A DNA stretch of 9,882 nt, taken from NCBI GenBank assembly GCA_030038595.1, contig JASHSW010000009.1:1-9882 (forward strand). Reading direction: 5' to 3'. This document shows positions 1 to 6,614 of this stretch, one piece after another (positions within the stretch are counted from its first letter, which is position 1; the number at the start of each line of letters is the position of its first letter). The position numbers and the translations under genes are program-made. This stretch comes from Methylovirgula sp. Lineage in GTDB: Bacteria; Pseudomonadota; Alphaproteobacteria; Rhizobiales; Beijerinckiaceae. The notes under the pieces were generated by a model. The model was not told the origin of the DNA. It worked only from the letters and a program-made list of their open reading frames with translations, and did not search any database.

Positions 1-1893
1 CTCGCCGCGGCGCGCGCCGCTGCCATGTCGGCAATCCCGTTCGATCGCGCCGCCTATGCCACGATCACGACCCTCGACGCGCTCGACCGTGTGATCGCCG
101 CCGCCTATGAGGCAGGCCGCGTCGCCGTCGATACCGAGACCTCCTCGCTCGATGCAATGACGAGCGAGCTGGTTGGCATCTCGCTTTGCGTCGCGCCGGG
201 CGGGGCCTGTTACATTCCGCTCCGCCACAAAGGCGAGGGAGGCGACGATCTCTTCGCCGGTGGCGGCCTCCTACCGGGCCAATTGCCGAGCGAGGAAGTT
301 CTGGCGCGGCTGAAGCCGCTGCTCGAAGCGGGCAGTGTGCTGAAGATCGCCCACAACGCCAAGTTCGACACGCTCGTCTTCCGACAATTCGGCATCGCCC
401 TGCAGCCGATCGAGGACACGCTGCTCCTCTCCTACGTGCTCGATGCCGGCTTGACCGATCACGGCATGGACGTACTCAGCGAAAAACATCTTCACCATAA
501 GCCGCTCGCCTTCGGCGAAGTGGCGGGTTCGGGGCGCACGTTCATCGGTTTTGCACGCGTCGCAATCGATAAGGCGACGGAATATTCGGGCGAAGACGCC
601 GACGTCACCTTGCGCCTTTGGAACGTGCTGAAACCGCGCCTGCCGGCCGAGCACATGACCACCGTCTATGAGACGCTCGAGCGACCGATGATCGAGACTT
701 TGGCACGCATGGAGGCGCGCGGCATCTCCATCGACCGCGCCATCCTCTCGCGACTCTCCGGCGAATTCGCGCAGGACATGGCGCGACTCGAAGCGGAGAT
801 CTACGGGCTCGCCGGCGAAACGTTCAACCTCGGCTCGACCAAACAATTGAGCGACATCCTGTTCGGCAAGATGGGTCTAGCCGGAGCAAAAAGAACGGCG
901 ACCGGAGCCTGGTCGACGGCAGCCGGCGTGCTCGAGGATCTCGCCGAAGAAGGCAACGAATTCGCGGCGCGCATTCTCGATTGGCGGCAGCTCGCCAAGC
1001 TCAAATCGACCTATACGGACGCGCTGCCGACCTACGTCAATCCGAACACGCATCGCGTCCATACGTCGTATGCGCTCGCCGCGACGACCACGGGGCGGCT
1101 CTCTTCTTCGGAGCCCAATCTTCAGAACATTCCGATCCGTACCGAGGCCGGCCGCAAGATTCGCCGCGCCTTCATCGCGGGTCCAGGCCACAAGCTCATC
1201 TCGGCGGATTATTCGCAGATCGAGCTGCGACTCCTCGCCCATATCGCCGACATCCCGCAGTTGCGCCAAGCGTTCGCCGACGGACATGATATCCATGCGA
1301 TGACCGCGTCGGAAATGTTCGGCGTGCCGATCGAGGGCATGCCGCCGGAGGTACGCCGCCGCGCCAAGGCGATCAACTTCGGCATCATCTACGGCATCTC
1401 CGCTTTCGGCCTCGCCAATCAGCTCGGCATTCCGCGCGACGAGGCGGGCGCCTACATCCGGCAATATTTCGAGCGCTTTCCGGGCATCCGCGCCTACATG
1501 GACGAGACGAAGCGGATTGCCCGCGAGCGCGGCTACGTGACGACGCTCTTCGGCCGCAAGTGCCACTATCCGCGCATCAACGCATCGAATCCATCGGAGC
1601 GTGCCTTCAACGAGCGTGCCACGATCAATGCACCCATCCAAGGCTCCGCGGCCGACATCATCCGCCGCGCCATGGTACGCATGGACGCGGCGCTCGAGCG
1701 CGCCGGATTGAAAGCGCAAATGCTGCTGCAGGTGCACGACGAGCTTGTCTTCGAGGTGCCGGACGAGGAAGTTGAGGCGACGATCCCGCTGGTCCGCAGA
1801 GTCATGATCGATGCGCCGCATCCGGCGGTGCAGCTCAACGTGCCGCTTCAAGTCGATGCCAAGGCGGCGCAAGACTGGGACGAGGCGCATTGA
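1..1893 (+). CDS. polA: DNA polymerase I, C-terminal part (3'-5' exonuclease and polymerase domains), 5' end cut by window
   Basis: Family A DNA polymerase, which fills gaps and removes RNA primers in replication and repair. The frame is open from base 1 with no stop, and the ATG at base 25 sits in an Ala/Arg-rich linker. I therefore read this as the C-terminal ~630 residues of a full-length enzyme (usually 900-1000 aa) whose 5' nuclease domain lies outside the window. Numbering from that ATG, the proofreading domain is complete: Exo I DTET (D36, E38), Exo II NAKFD (D115) and Exo III YSGED (Y187, D191). The polymerase motifs are also intact: TTGRLSSSEPNLQNIP at 355-370, motif A ADYSQIELR (D395), motif B RRRAKAINFGIIYG (K448, F452, Y456) and motif C QVHDELVF (D572, E573). 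Proofreading residues are thus retained, unlike Taq-type enzymes. The stop overlaps the start of the next gene by four bases. Whether an upstream nuclease domain really is fused cannot be seen. Confidence 0.96.
   Translation, partial: LAAARAAAMSAIPFDRAAYATITTLDALDRVIAAAYEAGRVAVDTETSSLDAMTSELVGISLCVAPGGACYIPLRHKGEGGDDLFAGGGLLPGQLPSEEVLARLKPLLEAGSVLKIAHNAKFDTLVFRQFGIALQPIEDTLLLSYVLDAGLTDHGMDVLSEKHLHHKPLAFGEVAGSGRTFIGFARVAIDKATEYSGEDADVTLRLWNVLKPRLPAEHMTTVYETLERPMIETLARMEARGISIDRAILSRLSGEFAQDMARLEAEIYGLAGETFNLGSTKQLSDILFGKMGLAGAKRTATGAWSTAAGVLEDLAEEGNEFAARILDWRQLAKLKSTYTDALPTYVNPNTHRVHTSYALAATTTGRLSSSEPNLQNIPIRTEAGRKIRRAFIAGPGHKLISADYSQIELRLLAHIADIPQLRQAFADGHDIHAMTASEMFGVPIEGMPPEVRRRAKAINFGIIYGISAFGLANQLGIPRDEAGAYIRQYFERFPGIRAYMDETKRIARERGYVTTLFGRKCHYPRINASNPSERAFNERATINAPIQGSAADIIRRAMVRMDAALERAGLKAQMLLQVHDELVFEVPDEEVEATIPLVRRVMIDAPHPAVQLNVPLQVDAKAAQDWDEAH
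1882..1893 (+). promoter_or_regulatory. Shine-Dalgarno and TTGA start/stop overlap, polA to transporter
   Basis: GAGG at 1882-1885 lies four bases before TTG 1890-1892, and that TTG overlaps the polA TGA stop (1891-1893). The layout is typical of translational coupling and favours the TTG over the ATG at 1920, which has no clear Shine-Dalgarno sequence in front of it. Confidence 0.5.
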
Positions 1894-3239
1894 GCGCGGA
1901 AATCCTCGATGGCGCGCATATGCCGCTCTGGCTTGCATTGCCGTTTCCGGCGCTGCTGCTGTCGATCGCACTGGGGCCGATTTTCGCGAAGCGAGCCTGG
2001 CACGTGCATTACGGCAAGGCGGCGGCCTTCTGGGCGGCGCTGGCGCTTATCCTGCTCGTCGCGCACGAAGGATTTGCGGCGACGCTCGCCGCCTTCGTCC
2101 ACAGCATGCTTGCCGATTATCTGCCGTTCATGTTGCTGCTCTTTGCGCTCTATACGGCGGCGGGCGGGATCGTGGTGTCGGATCTCGACCGCGCCACGCC
2201 GCTCGCCAACACCGGTCTGCTTGCCGCCGGCACGCTTGCGGCGAGCCTGCTCGGCACGATCGGCGCGTCGATGATTCTGGTGCGACCGGTGCTGCAGGCC
2301 AATGCCGGGCGCAAACACCAAGTCCACGTGATGGTCTTCGTCATCTTTCTCGTCGCCAACATCGGCGGCGCGCTGAGCCCCTTGGGCGATCCGCCGCTGT
2401 TCTTCGGTTTTCTGCGCGGCGTCGATTTCTTCTGGCCGCTGCGCAATCTCTGGCCGCAACTGCTGCTCACTGCCGGCCTCTTGCTTTTCATCTTCTTCTG
2501 CATCGACAGCTATCTCTTCCGAATGGAGCAAGAGCCGATCGGCGCGCGAGAGGAAACGCGTATTCAGATCTGGGGGTTCAGTAATCTCGTGCTGATCACG
2601 GCGGTAATCGCCTCGCTCCTGGCGAGCGCCGCCTGGCGCCCGGGCGTCGCCGTCGATGTTCTCGGAACGAAGCTCGAAATGCAGAATATCCTGCGCGATG
2701 CCGCATTGCTGGCGATCGGCCTCGTCTCGCTCGTGATAACGCCGCGCCAGGACCGCGAGGCCAATCATTTCGAATGGGAGCCGCTCGAGGAAGTCGCCAA
2801 ACTCTTCGCGGCGATCTTCGTCTGCATCATTCCGGTATCGGCGATGCTGGCGGCAAATGCGCAGGGGCCGTTCCAACCGGTGATCGCGATGCTGGCGCAT
2901 TCCGACGCGAAGCCGAACAATGCCGCCTATTTCTGGGCGACCGGGCTTCTGTCTTCCGTGCTCGACAACGCCCCGACCTATTTGGTCTTCTTCGGCCTTG
3001 CCGGCGGCCACGCGGCGACATTGATGGAGCAAACCGCGAGGACCCTCGCGGCAATTTCGCTCGGCGCCGTGTTCATGGGCGCCTTGACCTATATCGGCAA
3101 CGCCCCGAACTTCATGATCTATGCGCTGGCGCGCCGCTCCGGCGTGCCGATGCCGGGACTGCTTGGATATCTCGCCTGGTCCGGCGCGATCCTCGTGCCG
3201 GTGTTCGCGCTGGTGACCTTGGTGTTTTTCAGCCGATAA
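1890..3239 (+). CDS. Polytopic membrane transporter, sodium:proton antiporter / citrate-transporter-like (IT superfamily)
   Basis: A 449-aa very hydrophobic protein with about 11-12 predicted membrane segments (for example residues 12-33, 79-98, 107-132, 145-163, 187-208, 230-250, 303-321, 348-370, 386-402 and 428-447). Two related re-entrant-type motifs mark two inverted halves: NIGGALSPLGDPPLF at 157-171, and SSVLDNAPTY at 355-364 followed by TYIGNAPNF at 400-408. This pattern fits the ion transporter superfamily (NhaD, ArsB and CitMHS relatives). Proteins like this are usually annotated as sodium:proton antiporter or putative citrate transporter; the substrate cannot be told from sequence. 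The start is TTG at 1890, whose TTGA overlaps the polA stop, preceded by GAGG at 1882-1885. An ATG at 1920 (residue 11) is the alternative. The overlap suggests co-transcription and translational coupling with polA. A functional link to DNA repair is not implied. Confidence 0.88.
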   Translation: MSAEILDGAHMPLWLALPFPALLLSIALGPIFAKRAWHVHYGKAAAFWAALALILLVAHEGFAATLAAFVHSMLADYLPFMLLLFALYTAAGGIVVSDLDRATPLANTGLLAAGTLAASLLGTIGASMILVRPVLQANAGRKHQVHVMVFVIFLVANIGGALSPLGDPPLFFGFLRGVDFFWPLRNLWPQLLLTAGLLLFIFFCIDSYLFRMEQEPIGAREETRIQIWGFSNLVLITAVIASLLASAAWRPGVAVDVLGTKLEMQNILRDAALLAIGLVSLVITPRQDREANHFEWEPLEEVAKLFAAIFVCIIPVSAMLAANAQGPFQPVIAMLAHSDAKPNNAAYFWATGLLSSVLDNAPTYLVFFGLAGGHAATLMEQTARTLAAISLGAVFMGALTYIGNAPNFMIYALARRSGVPMPGLLGYLAWSGAILVPVFALVTLVFFSR

Positions 3240-3262
3240 GCAGGACGGCTCAACCCGCATGC

Positions 3263-3291
3263 GTCATGGCCGGGGCAAGCCCGGCGATGAC
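3263..3291. repeat. GC-rich intergenic palindrome between convergent genes (possible bidirectional terminator or dispersed repeat)
   Basis: The left arm GTCATGGCCGGG (3263-3274), the 5-base loop GCAAG (3275-3279) and the right arm CCCGGCGATGAC (3280-3291) form a 12-bp stem with one mismatched pair. It sits 23 bases after the transporter stop and 10 bases after the stop of the convergent septation gene. No T-run follows on either strand, so it is not a classical intrinsic terminator. The sequence resembles the GTCATGGCCGGG...CCCGGC.ATGAC palindromes seen in many alphaproteobacterial intergenic regions, which is recollection and not a search result. Confidence 0.7.
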
Positions 3292-3301
3292 CCGGGACCA
3301 C

Positions 3302-3949
3302 TCACTCCGCGCCTTCTTCCTTCAGCTCATGGCGCAGCATCAGCGGCACCTGCGTCATCGTGAACACGAAGATGAGGATCACCGTGCCGGGGAATTTGAA
3401 GGCGACCCAGACGTTCGTCGATTGCGTACGCCAGACGATCTCGTTGGCGATTGCCAGGGCAAAGAAAAAGATCCCCCAGCGCAGCGTAAGGATCCGCCAG
3501 CCGCGCTCGGTCAAGGGCATCGCGCGATCGAGGATAATTGGCAGCAGCGGCTTATCGAAAATAAGCCCTCCCAGCAGGGCGATGGCAAAAGCGCAATAGA
3601 GAATCGTCGGCTTCATCTTGATGAAACGCGGATCCCGGAAATAGATCGTCAGTGCGCCGAAGATGACCACCAGCACGGCGGTGATCAGCGGCATGATCGG
3701 CAGGCGCCGGGTGCGCAGATACGAGATGCCGAGCGCGATCAGGACGGCGGCAATCAGGACTGCGGTCGCCGTAAAGAGGCCGGCATTCGGCCCCACCAAC
3801 AGGCTGGCGGGAAGTACGCGCGCGGCGAACGGCGCGAAGAGTTTGGGCCGCGCGTTGGCGAAGAAGAAGAGGAAGAGCGGCCCGAGTTCGAGCGTAAGTT
3901 TCAGCCAAGGCATCGGCAGCGCCGCGCCGTCATGATCCGCTGGTTTCAT
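3302..3949 (-). CDS. yciB: Inner membrane septation protein A / YciB family
   Basis: A 215-aa membrane protein of the septation protein A (IspA/IspZ/YciB) family, thought to act in cell-envelope and septum formation; its molecular activity is not well defined. The family signatures are in order: LKLTLELGPLFLFFFAN near the N-terminus (16-32), a FIKMKPTILYCAFA segment at 109-122, the GWRILTLRWG...ANEIVWR stretch at 150-174, and WVAFKFPG at 181-188. About five or six membrane segments are visible (16-31, 56-76, 86-104, 113-131, 154-173, 188-204). The frame is open upstream to 4162, but that extension overlaps ftsY and looks nothing like a protein leader. The ATG at 3949 has AAGGA five bases upstream (3955-3959) and gives the expected family length. 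It lies 64 bases downstream of ftsY on the same strand, a pairing I recall as common in alphaproteobacteria, so probably the same operon. Confidence 0.92.
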   Translation of the reverse strand: MKPADHDGAALPMPWLKLTLELGPLFLFFFANARPKLFAPFAARVLPASLLVGPNAGLFTATAVLIAAVLIALGISYLRTRRLPIMPLITAVLVVIFGALTIYFRDPRFIKMKPTILYCAFAIALLGGLIFDKPLLPIILDRAMPLTERGWRILTLRWGIFFFALAIANEIVWRTQSTNVWVAFKFPGTVILIFVFTMTQVPLMLRHELKEEGAE

Positions 3950-4013
3950 CGCTGTCCTTGGTCGCGGCCCGTCGCGGCACTTCCTGCCCGAAGGCGAGGC
4001 AAGGCGCAAGCGC

Positions 4014-5006
4014 TCATTCCTCGAGGCCGACGATGGCGCGCGCGAAATCGCGCGCCGAAAACGGTGCCAAGTCCTCGGCGCTTTCGCCGACGCCGATGAA
4101 ATGGATCGGCAGTTTGAATTTTTCGGCGACAGCGACCAGGATACCGCCGCGCGCGGTGCCATCGAGTTTGGTCATGACGAGCCCGGTCACGCCGGCGGTG
4201 CGGCCGAAAAGCTCGACCTGGGCGAGCGCATTCTGGCCGACGGTCGCATCGAGCACCAGGAGCACGGCGTGCGGCGCCGCCGGATCGACCTTCTTCATGA
4301 CGCGAATGATCTTCTCAAGCTCGGCCATCAGTTCGGTGCGATTTTGCAGCCGGCCGGCGGTGTCCATAATGAGAATGTCGGTATCGCCCTCGCGTGCCGC
4401 CTTCAGCGCGTCGTAAGCGAGGCCGGCTGCATCGCCGCCTTGCTCGCGCGCGAAGACTGTCGCGCCGCAGCGCCCGCCCCAGATCCGCAATTGCTCGATC
4501 GCCGCGGCGCGGAACGTATCGCCGGCGACGAGCGCGACGCGGCGGCCTTGGCGGGCGAATTTCGCGGCGAGCTTGCCGATCGTCGTGGTCTTGCCCGATC
4601 CGTTGACGCCGACGACCAAAATGACGAGAGGGTGCGCTTCGATCTCGAGTGGCCTGGCGACCGGATCGAGCACGCGTTCGATCTCGGCGGCGAGAACGGC
4701 CTTCACCTCTTCGACACCGACGCCCTTTTCATAACGTCCGCGTCCGACTTCCTCCGCAATCCGTGTTGCGGCGGCGACGCCGAGATCGGCGCGGACCAGC
4801 ATGTCCTCGAGGTCCTGCAGCATCGAACGATCGAGTTTGCGCTTCGCGAGAATGTCGGCGAGACCCGATCCGATTGCTTGCGAAGAGCGCGACAACCCGC
4901 CGCTCAATCTGCTCCACCAGCTTGGCTTGGCGGCCGGTGCATTTTCCTCGTTGCGTCGGAAAAGCCGCTTGCGCAACGGGGCTTTGTCGTCCTTCGAATC
5001 CGCCAA
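4014..5006 (-). CDS. ftsY: Signal recognition particle receptor FtsY
   Basis: A 330-aa SRP-type GTPase that docks ribosome-SRP complexes at the inner membrane for co-translational insertion. The N-terminal A region (about 1-30) is short and basic (LRKRLFRR), far shorter than the long acidic region of the E. coli protein. It is followed by the helical N domain (about 30-120) and the G domain. GTPase motifs are complete: G1 GVNGSGKTTT (133-142), the insertion-box-side DTFRAAA (163-169), DTAGR (215-219), TKLDG (279-283) and GVGE (305-308). The only reasonable start is TTG at 5006, because no in-frame ATG lies between it and the conserved N domain; AAGGA lies nine bases upstream (5016-5019). It is 93 bases downstream of the zinc-ribbon gene and 64 bases upstream of yciB, all on the minus strand, so it could be transcribed with either or from its own promoter. 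Confidence 0.97.
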   Translation of the reverse strand: MADSKDDKAPLRKRLFRRNEENAPAAKPSWWSRLSGGLSRSSQAIGSGLADILAKRKLDRSMLQDLEDMLVRADLGVAAATRIAEEVGRGRYEKGVGVEEVKAVLAAEIERVLDPVARPLEIEAHPLVILVVGVNGSGKTTTIGKLAAKFARQGRRVALVAGDTFRAAAIEQLRIWGGRCGATVFAREQGGDAAGLAYDALKAAREGDTDILIMDTAGRLQNRTELMAELEKIIRVMKKVDPAAPHAVLLVLDATVGQNALAQVELFGRTAGVTGLVMTKLDGTARGGILVAVAEKFKLPIHFIGVGESAEDLAPFSARDFARAIVGLEE

Positions 5007-5015
5007 TGTTCCAAT

Positions 5016-5019
5016 CCTT
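5016..5019 (-). promoter_or_regulatory. Shine-Dalgarno AGGA deciding the TTG start of ftsY
   Basis: Read on the minus strand, CAAGGATTGGAACA directly precedes TTG GCG GAT. The AGGA core (AAGGA with the preceding A) is nine bases from the start. It supports TTG 5006 as the real initiation codon in the absence of an in-frame ATG or GTG. Confidence 0.55.
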
Positions 5020-5028
5020 GCGCGCCAC

Positions 5029-5045
5029 GCGCCCTATATGGGCGC
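5029..5045. promoter_or_regulatory. Perfect inverted repeat upstream of ftsY
   Basis: GCGCCC (5029-5034), TATAT (5035-5039), GGGCGC (5040-5045): a 6-bp all-GC stem with a 5-base AT loop. It lies in the 93-base gap between the zinc-ribbon stop and the ftsY start, ten bases before the ftsY Shine-Dalgarno. On the minus strand the loop reads ATATA and gives a -10-like TATAGG (5033-5038). A weak -35-like TTGTGC sits at 5057-5062 with an 18-base spacer. It could be an operator, a 5'-UTR hairpin or chance; no T-run follows, so it is not an intrinsic terminator for the upstream gene. Confidence 0.35.
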
Positions 5046-5099
5046 CGATCGTTCGCGCACAATCAGGAAATGCAAAGCTTTTTCAAGCAAGGCGCCGAC

Positions 5100-5780
5100 T
5101 TAGCGTGCGGCGAAGGTCTCGGGTCGCGGCGTCGCAAACCGGGCCAAGACATCGCGGCCGCCAGCCGGCGGCTCGGCAAGCTGTGCCCGAAACACGATCG
5201 TTTCGCCCGCCGCGAGCCGGCGCTTCTGTGCCGTTGCCGTCCAGCTGTAGAGGATATGGCCGTTGGTGTCGCGGATCGAGAGCTCGATCGGCGGGACCTC
5301 GGTGGTGCCGGAGCGGACATTGGCGATCTCGCCCTCGATGCCGAGAACGGCTTCGGAACCGTCGCGCGTCGATACTGTGTGGAGATCGCGGAGCTCGAGG
5401 CCGCGTAGGTTGACGGGAAGGCCGACTGCCGCATAGACGGTGCCGGTCGGCGGCCAAAGCCGTACGACGTCGGCGCGAAGTCCGATGAGCGCCATACCGG
5501 AGACGAGCAGCGCCGCGCCGGCGCAAAGATCCTTGAGAAGCGACGAGCGCGGCCGGGAGATCGGGGTCGGCGCGTCGACCTGTTTCCTGCGCGGCCTTAC
5601 GTCATTGGCGGGGATCTCGAGCGGCGTGCGGATCGGCGAGGCGAGCTGGCCGTTCGTTTCTTCCGCCGCAACGAACCAGATCGTGTCACAGCGTGGACAG
5701 GCGACGCGCCGCCCCTTGGGGCCCAGCGCGGCCTTAACAATGTGGTAGGATCTGGCGCAGCCGGGGCAATCGATCTGCAT
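5100..5780 (-). CDS. Zinc-ribbon (MJ0042-type) membrane protein with DUF3426-like C-terminal domain
   Basis: A 226-aa protein of unknown function. The N-terminus is a four-cysteine zinc ribbon, CPGC (C5, C8), 19 residues, then CPRC (C28, C31), matching the MJ0042/zinc-ribbon family. A Pro/Arg-rich linker (about 50-80) leads to one membrane segment (82-102), and then a domain outside the cytoplasm with LWPPTGTVYAAVGLP and an FRAQLAEPPAGGRDVLARF ending, as in DUF3426-type proteins. The topology puts the zinc ribbon in the cytoplasm. The frame extends to an ATG at 5816, but ATG 5780 has GAGGAG ten bases upstream (5791-5796) and starts right at the zinc ribbon, so I use it. It is divergent from ftsE and shares the CtrA-box region with it; this neighbourhood is, as far as I recall, widespread in alphaproteobacteria and hints at an envelope or division role. 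That role is inference only. Confidence 0.85.
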   Translation of the reverse strand: MQIDCPGCARSYHIVKAALGPKGRRVACPRCDTIWFVAAEETNGQLASPIRTPLEIPANDVRPRRKQVDAPTPISRPRSSLLKDLCAGAALLVSGMALIGLRADVVRLWPPTGTVYAAVGLPVNLRGLELRDLHTVSTRDGSEAVLGIEGEIANVRSGTTEVPPIELSIRDTNGHILYSWTATAQKRRLAAGETIVFRAQLAEPPAGGRDVLARFATPRPETFAAR

Positions 5781-5790
5781 GCCGGGCCTG

Positions 5791-5796
5791 CTCCTC
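5791..5796 (-). promoter_or_regulatory. Shine-Dalgarno GAGGAG deciding the zinc-ribbon gene start
   Basis: On the minus strand GAGGAG lies ten bases before ATG 5780. The longer form starting at ATG 5816 would place this site inside the coding sequence and add twelve residues in front of the conserved zinc ribbon. Confidence 0.5.
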
Positions 5797-5849
5797 AAAA
5801 AGATGGGACGAGCCATTCCCGCGATGGTCGCGCGCCATGCTCGGCTGCT

Positions 5850-5868
5850 ATGGTTAAGGCGCAGTTAA
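5850..5868. promoter_or_regulatory. Predicted CtrA binding site (TTAA-N7-TTAAC) between zinc-ribbon gene and ftsE
   Basis: TTAA (5854-5857), seven bases (5858-5864), TTAA (5865-5868). On the minus strand it reads TTAACTGCGCCTTAACCAT, which contains the full CtrA consensus TTAA-N7-TTAAC and ends in the extended half-site TTAACCAT (5857 down to 5850). GATTC sites (GANTC, target of the CcrM methylase) follow at 5875-5879 and 5952-5956. CtrA is the master cell-cycle response regulator of alphaproteobacteria. The site lies 77 bases before the TTG start of ftsE and 70 bases before the zinc-ribbon start, so it could control either direction. Confidence 0.65.
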
Positions 5869-5935
5869 AGACGTGATTCGAGAAAGAAGGCAAGCTCCAT
5901 CCGCAGGCACGCCGAACGGGCGCGGAGCGAGAGGC

Positions 5936-5939
5936 GAGG
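5936..5939 (+). promoter_or_regulatory. Shine-Dalgarno GAGG deciding the TTG start of ftsE
   Basis: GAGG at 5936-5939 lies five bases before TTG 5945, within a purine-rich run GCGAGAGGCGAGG. The upstream in-frame GTG at 5873 has no comparable site and lies right beside the CtrA box, so transcripts activated from that box may begin downstream of it. Confidence 0.5.
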
Positions 5940-5944
5940 TTCAT

Positions 5945-6607
5945 TTGGTCCGATTCGAAAATGTCGGTCTGCGCTACGGAATGGGAGCCGAGATCCTTCG
6001 CGATATCAGCTTCGAAATCGAGCCGCACTCCTTCCAATTCCTGACCGGGCCTTCGGGAGCCGGCAAAACCACGCTGTTGCGGCTGATTCTCCTGTCGCTC
6101 AAGCCGACCCGGGGCCTGATCACCCTCTTCGATGCCGACGCGGCGCATCTCAGCAAAGACATGATCACCGACCTGCGCCGCCGGATCGGCGTGGTCTTCC
6201 AGGATTTCCGTCTGCTCGACCATCTGACGACCTACGAGAATGTCGCGCTACCGCTTCGCGTGCAGGGCCGCGCCGAATTCTCCTACCGCGCCGAGGTGGT
6301 CGAGCTTTTGCGTTGGGTGGGGCTGGGCGATCATATGCACGTGCTGCCGCCGGTTCTTTCCGGCGGTGAGAAGCAACGCGCCTCGATCGCCCGCGCTCTC
6401 ATCGTGCGGCCCGAGCTTCTCCTCGCCGACGAGCCGACCGGCAATGTCGATCCCACCCTGGCGCGGCGGCTGCTGCGGCTCTTCGCCGAACTGCATAAGT
6501 CCGGCACCGCGGTGGTCATCGCAACGCACGATCTCGCTTTGATGGATCAGTTCGAGTCGGCGCGACGTCTCGTGCTGGGCGACAATCGGCTGCACATCTA
6601 CGAGTGA
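5945..6607 (+). CDS. ftsE: Cell division ATP-binding protein FtsE
   Basis: ATPase subunit of the FtsEX ABC-type complex, which couples septum assembly to activation of periplasmic peptidoglycan hydrolases. All ABC motifs are present (numbering from TTG 5945): Walker A GPSGAGKTT (35-43), Q-loop FQDFRLL (Q86), signature LSGGEKQR (138-145), Walker B LLLADEP (158-164) followed by TGNVD, and the switch histidine in ATHD (H195). From the TTG at 5945 the protein is 220 aa and begins MVRFENVGLRYG, the usual FtsE length and opening, and GAGG precedes it by five bases. An in-frame GTG at 5873 would add 24 Arg/Gly-rich residues with no recognisable domain; an automated call may choose it. The ftsX start is seven bases downstream of the stop, so the two form one operon. 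The upstream region carries a CtrA box and GANTC sites. Confidence 0.95.
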   Translation: MVRFENVGLRYGMGAEILRDISFEIEPHSFQFLTGPSGAGKTTLLRLILLSLKPTRGLITLFDADAAHLSKDMITDLRRRIGVVFQDFRLLDHLTTYENVALPLRVQGRAEFSYRAEVVELLRWVGLGDHMHVLPPVLSGGEKQRASIARALIVRPELLLADEPTGNVDPTLARRLLRLFAELHKSGTAVVIATHDLALMDQFESARRLVLGDNRLHIYE

Positions 6608-6614
6608 GATCCTG

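Noticed and set aside
25..1893. A stand-alone short (Klenow-like) polymerase starting at ATG 25
   Set aside because: The frame is open to the window edge, ATG 25 lies in an Ala-rich stretch with no Shine-Dalgarno sequence in view, and full-length PolA is the normal arrangement. It cannot be excluded without the upstream sequence.
877..1971. A 364-codon minus-strand frame inside polA
   Set aside because: It is antisense to conserved polymerase motifs, with low-complexity Arg-rich composition and no recognisable domain.
1848..3260. A 470-codon open frame on the minus strand opposite the transporter gene
   Set aside because: It is rich in Arg, Glu, Gln and His with no domain or hydrophobic core, mirrors the codon bias of the plus-strand gene, and the plus strand encodes a clear transporter. 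It is a GC-driven shadow frame.
2774..4099. A 441-codon plus-strand frame crossing the transporter end, the gap and the yciB gene
   Set aside because: It runs in a different frame through two clear genes, one of them antisense, and its product is Arg/Glu-rich with no domain.
3302..4162. A 286-aa version of the septation protein starting upstream at 4162
   Set aside because: The extra 71 residues overlap ftsY on the same strand and are low-complexity. ATG 3949 has a good Shine-Dalgarno sequence and gives the family length.
5075..5095. A possible intrinsic terminator after the zinc-ribbon gene (GCTT-GAAA-AAGC on the minus strand)
   Set aside because: The stem has only four pairs and lacks a following T-run; too weak to call.
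4101..5408. A 435-codon plus-strand frame opposite ftsY and the zinc-ribbon gene
   Set aside because: It is antisense to ftsY, whose GTPase motifs are complete; no motif is visible in the shadow.
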